From assembly GCA_903922535.1 (NCBI GenBank), contig CAIXUF010001241.1, positions 1 to 8,758 of the forward strand: a DNA stretch of 8,758 bases, written 5' to 3'. Both the position numbers and the translations under genes were made by a program. This DNA comes from Candidatus Hydrogenedentota bacterium (GTDB taxonomy: Bacteria; Hydrogenedentota; Hydrogenedentia; Hydrogenedentiales; CAITNO01). Positions 5,505 through 8,758 of this stretch are shown here, piece by piece. The notes below the pieces were generated by a model. It was given only the letters and a program-made list of their open reading frames with translations. It was not told the DNA's origin and did no database searches. Position 1 is the first letter of the stretch. The number at the start of each line of letters is the position of its first letter.

Positions 5505-6833
5505 ATGAACAGCGGTAAGTCCTCCGGAATTCTGCACAATCTCATTCTGCCCACCCTCCTTTTTGCCGCGCTCGGCGGCATGACTTGGGCGGTCCGCGGC
5601 TGCTCCGGCTATGGCGCCGTCAACGGCTGCGTCTTTGCCGGCGTCACCTGGGGTGCCGCGTGGTGGTTCATCGCCCGCGACCCGAGCGCGAGACAGTCGC
5701 GGCGCTACGCCTCCGCGTGGATCGTTCTGGCGCTCGCCGTGGGCATCGGCATGGCGGGCGCGCGTGGCTGGATGCAGTGGCCCAGCTTCTTCCGGGGCGA
5801 ACTGATGCTGGACGCGCCGAACAACAAACTGGTCCCCATCCCGCGCGCCTACGGTTTCATTTGGCTGTTCATCGCGGGTGTGCCCTGGGCGGGGCTGGGC
5901 GCGTGCATGCTCGCCTGGTGCGGCACCCGCCGTGAGGATGCCGCAAGGCCCTCCCGCATTGCCGAGGACTGGGTCCTGCGCATCTCTTTCGGCATCTGCG
6001 GTGTCCTGCTCGCCAACCACCTCTTTGCGGCCCACCCGGAGATCTTTCTGCCGCTTTACAAATCCCTGAAATCGCAGTACAACGACCTGATCGCCAACCC
6101 CAACCTCAAGCGCCTCATCGGCGACAACCGTCTGGCCATCGGGCACTTTGGCCTGTACCTGGGCTTTCTGCTGGCCGAAATCATCCGGCGCGACTGGAAG
6201 AACGTCACGCTCATCAGCACGGTCGGCGTCGTCAACGGCGCGGGCTGGGCGCTGTGCCAGAACTGGAACTGGGCCCACACGGCCTTTCCCGGCATCCATT
6301 TCAATTTCTGGCGCTGCTGGGAATCCTCCGGCGGCATCAGCATCGGCATCGCCTATGGCGTTGCCTACTTTCTCGTCAACCGCCCCGATGCCGACAACGA
6401 CAAAGTCCCCTACCGCATCCCGTCGCCGAATCTCCAACGTTTCGGCATCTACTTCGGACTCTTCACGGCCTTGGGCTTTTCCATCAAGAACGGCCTGAAG
6501 GGATGGGCAAACATCTACCTCGGAAACGAGGTGTACTGGAGCCGCCTGCTGACGCTCACCATTTTCCCGGTGGTGCTCGTGAGCCTTGCGGTCCTGGCGA
6601 TTCGCATCGCCTTTGATCCGCTGCCCCACGACTGCGAAAAAGATCCGATTCCCGAAGCCGCATGGCTGATCTGGGCCGTCCTCATCATCCAGAATGTGCT
6701 GGCCCAGTTGGTGACGGGTCCCCATTCCAACTGGATGGAAGATGCGTTCTGCGTGTACTACCTGGCACTGTTTCTTGTCTCCGGTGCCATCGTGTACCAT
6801 TACCAGGTCAGGCAGCGCGGCAATTTCGCCTGA
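5505..6833 (+). CDS. polytopic membrane protein of unknown function
   Basis: This encodes 442 residues with about twelve hydrophobic segments, near residues 8-30, 38-57, 71-88, 115-139, 157-176, 210-227, 233-252, 277-292, 312-327, 347-370, 384-404 and 413-433. I do not recognise the family. Its marks are Gly/Trp-rich blocks: GGMTWAVRG with GVTWGAAWWF near the N-terminus (24-55), and VNGAGWAL with GGISIGIAYGVAYFL in the middle (243-290). The similar order of these blocks hints at an internal duplication. A polar loop NWNWAHTAFPGIHFNFWRCW (252-271) lies between two of the middle helices. No transporter, glycosyltransferase or protease motif was found. The start is supported by AGGA at 5492-5495, 9 nt upstream. 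The next gene begins 61 nt after the stop and is probably co-transcribed. A role in moving or modifying an envelope component is possible but unproven. Confidence 0.82.
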   Translation: MNSGKSSGILHNLILPTLLFAALGGMTWAVRGCSGYGAVNGCVFAGVTWGAAWWFIARDPSARQSRRYASAWIVLALAVGIGMAGARGWMQWPSFFRGELMLDAPNNKLVPIPRAYGFIWLFIAGVPWAGLGACMLAWCGTRREDAARPSRIAEDWVLRISFGICGVLLANHLFAAHPEIFLPLYKSLKSQYNDLIANPNLKRLIGDNRLAIGHFGLYLGFLLAEIIRRDWKNVTLISTVGVVNGAGWALCQNWNWAHTAFPGIHFNFWRCWESSGGISIGIAYGVAYFLVNRPDADNDKVPYRIPSPNLQRFGIYFGLFTALGFSIKNGLKGWANIYLGNEVYWSRLLTLTIFPVVLVSLAVLAIRIAFDPLPHDCEKDPIPEAAWLIWAVLIIQNVLAQLVTGPHSNWMEDAFCVYYLALFLVSGAIVYHYQVRQRGNFA

Positions 6834-6894
6834 ACAGAAGTCACACGAAAAGAACGCGGCAGGATGCCGCGTCCACATTGAAGGCAGCGTTGCC

Positions 6895-7920
6895 ATGCTT
6901 CGCTATCGGCCGTTTATGGCGATCCTCGCGCTGATATTCTGCGCCGTCGCGGGCGCGGATGGCGCCCCGCCCTTCTCCATTCCCGTGCTGGTCGTGCGCT
7001 ATTTTCCGGTGAAGGACGGCAATATTGATGTCAGTGTCACCGGCGACGTGGACGGTCCCGTGGACGCCGTCCGCGCAAAGACCGAGAACCTGACGGGGGA
7101 GATTGTTGCCGCGCTTGAGGAAGGGTCGCGCTGGCGCGGTTTCAAGGATGCATCCGCCAAGCCCAATCTGAAATACACGGTGGTGGACACGGTCGAGTTT
7201 CTGGAACCGCTTCCCACGGTCCGCAAGCTTTTTCACAAGGAGCCCATGACCGACTACAGCGCGATTATGGAGCGTGTTGGCATCAAGAAGTGGGTGGAGG
7301 AACGGGGCGTCAAAGAGGTCTGGATCTGGGCCTACCACGGCGGCAAGGTGGGCCTTTGGGAATCGAACATGGCCGGCCCCTTCGGCGACATCAGCAACTC
7401 CGACCGCGACCGGCGTGATCTGCCCATGCTGTCCAGGACCTACACCGTGTACCACTACAACTACCAGCGCGGGGTCTCGGAGGCCGTGGAAGACCACATG
7501 CACCAGATCGAGGCGCTGCTGAACGCGGCCGACGGCCGGGACCACACCCCTCGCGCCCAGTGGTCCTCCCTGCTGTTCTGGGGCAGGTTCGTGGGCAGCG
7601 ACAGGTCAAACAAGATCGTCCATCCCGGATGCGGATGGGCGCATTACCCGCCCAATGGTGAGAAGGACTATGACTGGAACAATCCGCGCCAGGTCCTCAC
7701 AGACATGGACGACTGGAAACCGGACGGATCGGGCGAGAAGAGGCTCATGGGCAGCGGAGCATGGCAGGGGCAAAGCCTGAAATGGTTCCAGTATTGGATG
7801 CAGCACCTGCCCGGTCCCGGCAACGGCCTCACCTGGCAAGGCAAAACGCTGACGAATTGGTGGTGTTTCGTTGGTGATTTCGACGCCGTGATGCAAGAAC
7901 ATGGGTCGCTTGTGCAGTGA
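6895..7920 (+). CDS. secreted protein of unknown function with ESNM/DISNS core
   Basis: This encodes 341 residues, starting with a Sec-type signal (LRYRPFMAILALIFCAVAGADG; cleavage around residues 22-24), so it is exported. I cannot name the family. The core is densely patterned: WAYHGG (145-150, His148), ESNMAGP (156-162), DISNS (165-169), a run of Tyr residues around TVYHYNYQRG, then EDHMHQIEALL (199-209, His201 and His203), and HPGCGWAHYPPNG (243-255) followed by DYDWNN (258-263). The recurring His, Asp and Asn residues in fixed blocks suggest a catalytic or metal-binding site. I recall similar ESNM...DISNS blocks in uncharacterised bacterial proteins, but that is memory only. ATG 6895 has AAGG at 6881-6884, 10 nt upstream; ATG 6916 is an alternative but would clip the signal peptide. 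The frame extends upstream to 6742 only by overlapping the membrane-protein gene. It lies 61 nt after that gene and converges on the GH16 gene. Confidence 0.82.
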   Translation: MLRYRPFMAILALIFCAVAGADGAPPFSIPVLVVRYFPVKDGNIDVSVTGDVDGPVDAVRAKTENLTGEIVAALEEGSRWRGFKDASAKPNLKYTVVDTVEFLEPLPTVRKLFHKEPMTDYSAIMERVGIKKWVEERGVKEVWIWAYHGGKVGLWESNMAGPFGDISNSDRDRRDLPMLSRTYTVYHYNYQRGVSEAVEDHMHQIEALLNAADGRDHTPRAQWSSLLFWGRFVGSDRSNKIVHPGCGWAHYPPNGEKDYDWNNPRQVLTDMDDWKPDGSGEKRLMGSGAWQGQSLKWFQYWMQHLPGPGNGLTWQGKTLTNWWCFVGDFDAVMQEHGSLVQ

Positions 7921-7930
7921 AGGAAAGACG

Positions 7931-7953
7931 GTGCGCTCCGCTTCGCTGCGCAC
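7931..7953. terminator. hairpin between convergent genes (bidirectional terminator or REP-like)
   Basis: GTGCGC at 7931-7936 pairs with GCGCAC at 7948-7953 around an 11-nt loop (TCCGCTTCGCT). The stem fills most of the 36-nt gap between the two convergent stop codons, so it could end transcripts from both sides. Neither side has a clear T-run. The GGTGCGC...GCGCACACCCTAC form also resembles common extragenic palindromes, so it may be a repeat that serves as a terminator. Confidence 0.5.
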
Positions 7954-7956
7954 ACC

Positions 7957-8758
7957 CTACCGCTGATAGACGCGCACGTAGTCCACGACAAAGTCCGCCG
8001 GGAAGACTGTCGTCGCATCCGGGTCGCCGCCCATCCCGCCAACACCCAATGTAAGAATCACATGCATTTCCACGTCTGGAATGTGCCGCCCCTGGATGAA
8101 CTGCGTGAACAGCGGTTGCGGCACTTCCCAGTTGTCCAGATACCACACCACCTTTTCCGGCGTCCATTCCAGCGCGAAGGTGTGGAACCCGGCGGCTAAG
8201 GCCGGTCCGGTTGGCATGACATGCTGTATCCACTGTGACGTGTTCACCAGCGGATCGTTTTCCTTCCAGTGCAGGGTCATCTGCGCCGCGCCGTTGTCCT
8301 CCGCCACGATCTCGAAAATGTCCACCTCTTCCGCCTTCTCCCCATACAGCCAGAACGCCGCATTGAACCCCTTGCCTGCCGGCGCGCGGAAACGGCACTC
8401 GTAGTAGCCGTATTTGAACGGCTGCGCCGAGTACAGCATGCCGGTGCTGTAGTCGAAATTCTTGTAGTACGGTGTGAACGCGCCAGTCTCATCCCAATCG
8501 AAACAGAAGCCGTTGACCGCCCCCCGTTTCGCTGTCAACCTCACCGCGCCGTCCGCGAAGGACATATTGTCCCCGTCCGTGCTGTAGGCGATGTCGCTGC
8601 ACCGTCCCCAGGGAAAGCCCGTCATCCACAGGGACGCGTTCAGGCCCGGCCCGTCGAATTCGTCGTCAAACACCAGCTTCCATCCCGGCTTTTCGACGGG
8701 GTTGGGTGGTCCCGGTGCGGGCGGCTTGGAACAGCCCGCAAGGGCAACGAGAAAGACC
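7957..8758 (-). CDS. GH16 family glycoside hydrolase lipoprotein (5' end cut by window edge)
   Basis: This is a retaining endo-acting glycoside hydrolase of family GH16 (beta-1,3-glucanases, agarases, carrageenases and relatives). The stop is TAG at 7959-7957. The frame stays open to the right edge, giving 267 codons. The first visible residues, VFLVALAGCSKPPAPGPP, are the end of a lipoprotein signal with a clear lipobox (LAGC, Cys codon 8733-8731) and a Pro-rich linker. WKLVFDDEFDG, the typical GH16 entry strand, follows. The catalytic signature EVDIFE is intact (Glu codons 8328-8326 and 8313-8311, with Asp between). WTPEKVVWYLDN and the C-terminal VDYVRVYQR are also typical. A GTG at 8673-8671 lies inside the WKLVFDDEF strand and is not the real start; only a few signal-peptide residues are missing. 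It is probably a membrane-anchored depolymerase. The exact glucan or galactan cannot be told from sequence. Confidence 0.93.
   Translation of the reverse strand, partial: VFLVALAGCSKPPAPGPPNPVEKPGWKLVFDDEFDGPGLNASLWMTGFPWGRCSDIAYSTDGDNMSFADGAVRLTAKRGAVNGFCFDWDETGAFTPYYKNFDYSTGMLYSAQPFKYGYYECRFRAPAGKGFNAAFWLYGEKAEEVDIFEIVAEDNGAAQMTLHWKENDPLVNTSQWIQHVMPTGPALAAGFHTFALEWTPEKVVWYLDNWEVPQPLFTQFIQGRHIPDVEMHVILTLGVGGMGGDPDATTVFPADFVVDYVRVYQR

Noticed and set aside
5400..6896. Long minus-strand open frame of 498 codons opposite the membrane-protein gene
   Set aside because: Its composition (Asp/Gly/Val/Gln-rich, no domain) is that of an antisense shadow, while the + strand has a coherent membrane protein with a ribosome-binding site.

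Overview
The window is a GC-rich bacterial fragment (roughly 60-65% G+C by eye). It carries five complete genes on the + strand, one GH16 gene on the - strand cut by the right edge, and possibly the last few codons of another gene at the left edge. The gene types are a Tat-exported Gfo/Idh/MocA oxidoreductase, a secreted HEAT-repeat protein, a sialate O-acetylesterase-type SGNH esterase and a GH16 lipoprotein. Together with REP-like palindromes and 9-nt arrays between genes, they suggest a heterotroph of the Planctomycetota / Hydrogenedentota / Lentisphaerota kind. This placement rests on gene types and style only; no rRNA or other phylogenetic marker is present.

Layout: 1-337 is mostly non-coding, with a purine-rich GAATTC repeat and weak hairpins. 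338-1621 is the Tat-signal oxidoreductase. 1622-1788 holds a 9-nt repeat array and a REP-like hairpin. 1789-3720 is the secreted HEAT-repeat protein. 3721-3823 holds a second 9-nt array in the opposite orientation. 3824-5287 is the secreted SGNH esterase. 5288-5504 is a gap packed with palindromes. 5505-6833 is a membrane protein of about 12 helices and unknown function. 6895-7920 is a secreted protein of unknown function with a strongly patterned core. 7921-7956 is a hairpin between convergent genes. 7957-8758 (-) is the GH16 lipoprotein, whose start lies beyond the window.

How they may work together: five of the six products carry an export or lipoprotein signal, and the sixth is an integral membrane protein. 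The recognisable enzymes act on carbohydrates: an oxidoreductase of the sugar/cyclitol class, an esterase that removes acetyl groups from decorated sugars, and an endo-acting glycoside hydrolase. A loose polysaccharide-processing neighbourhood fits, but no SusC/SusD pair, transporter or regulator is visible, so this is not a canonical PUL. The + strand spacers (167, 103, 217 and 61 nt) are loose. Only the last pair, membrane protein plus secreted unknown, looks convincingly co-transcribed.

I see no clear undescribed defence or mobile system. The most interesting points are the two oppositely oriented 9-nt arrays bracketing the HEAT gene, the cluster of extragenic palindromes, and the pair of uncharacterised genes at 5505-7920.
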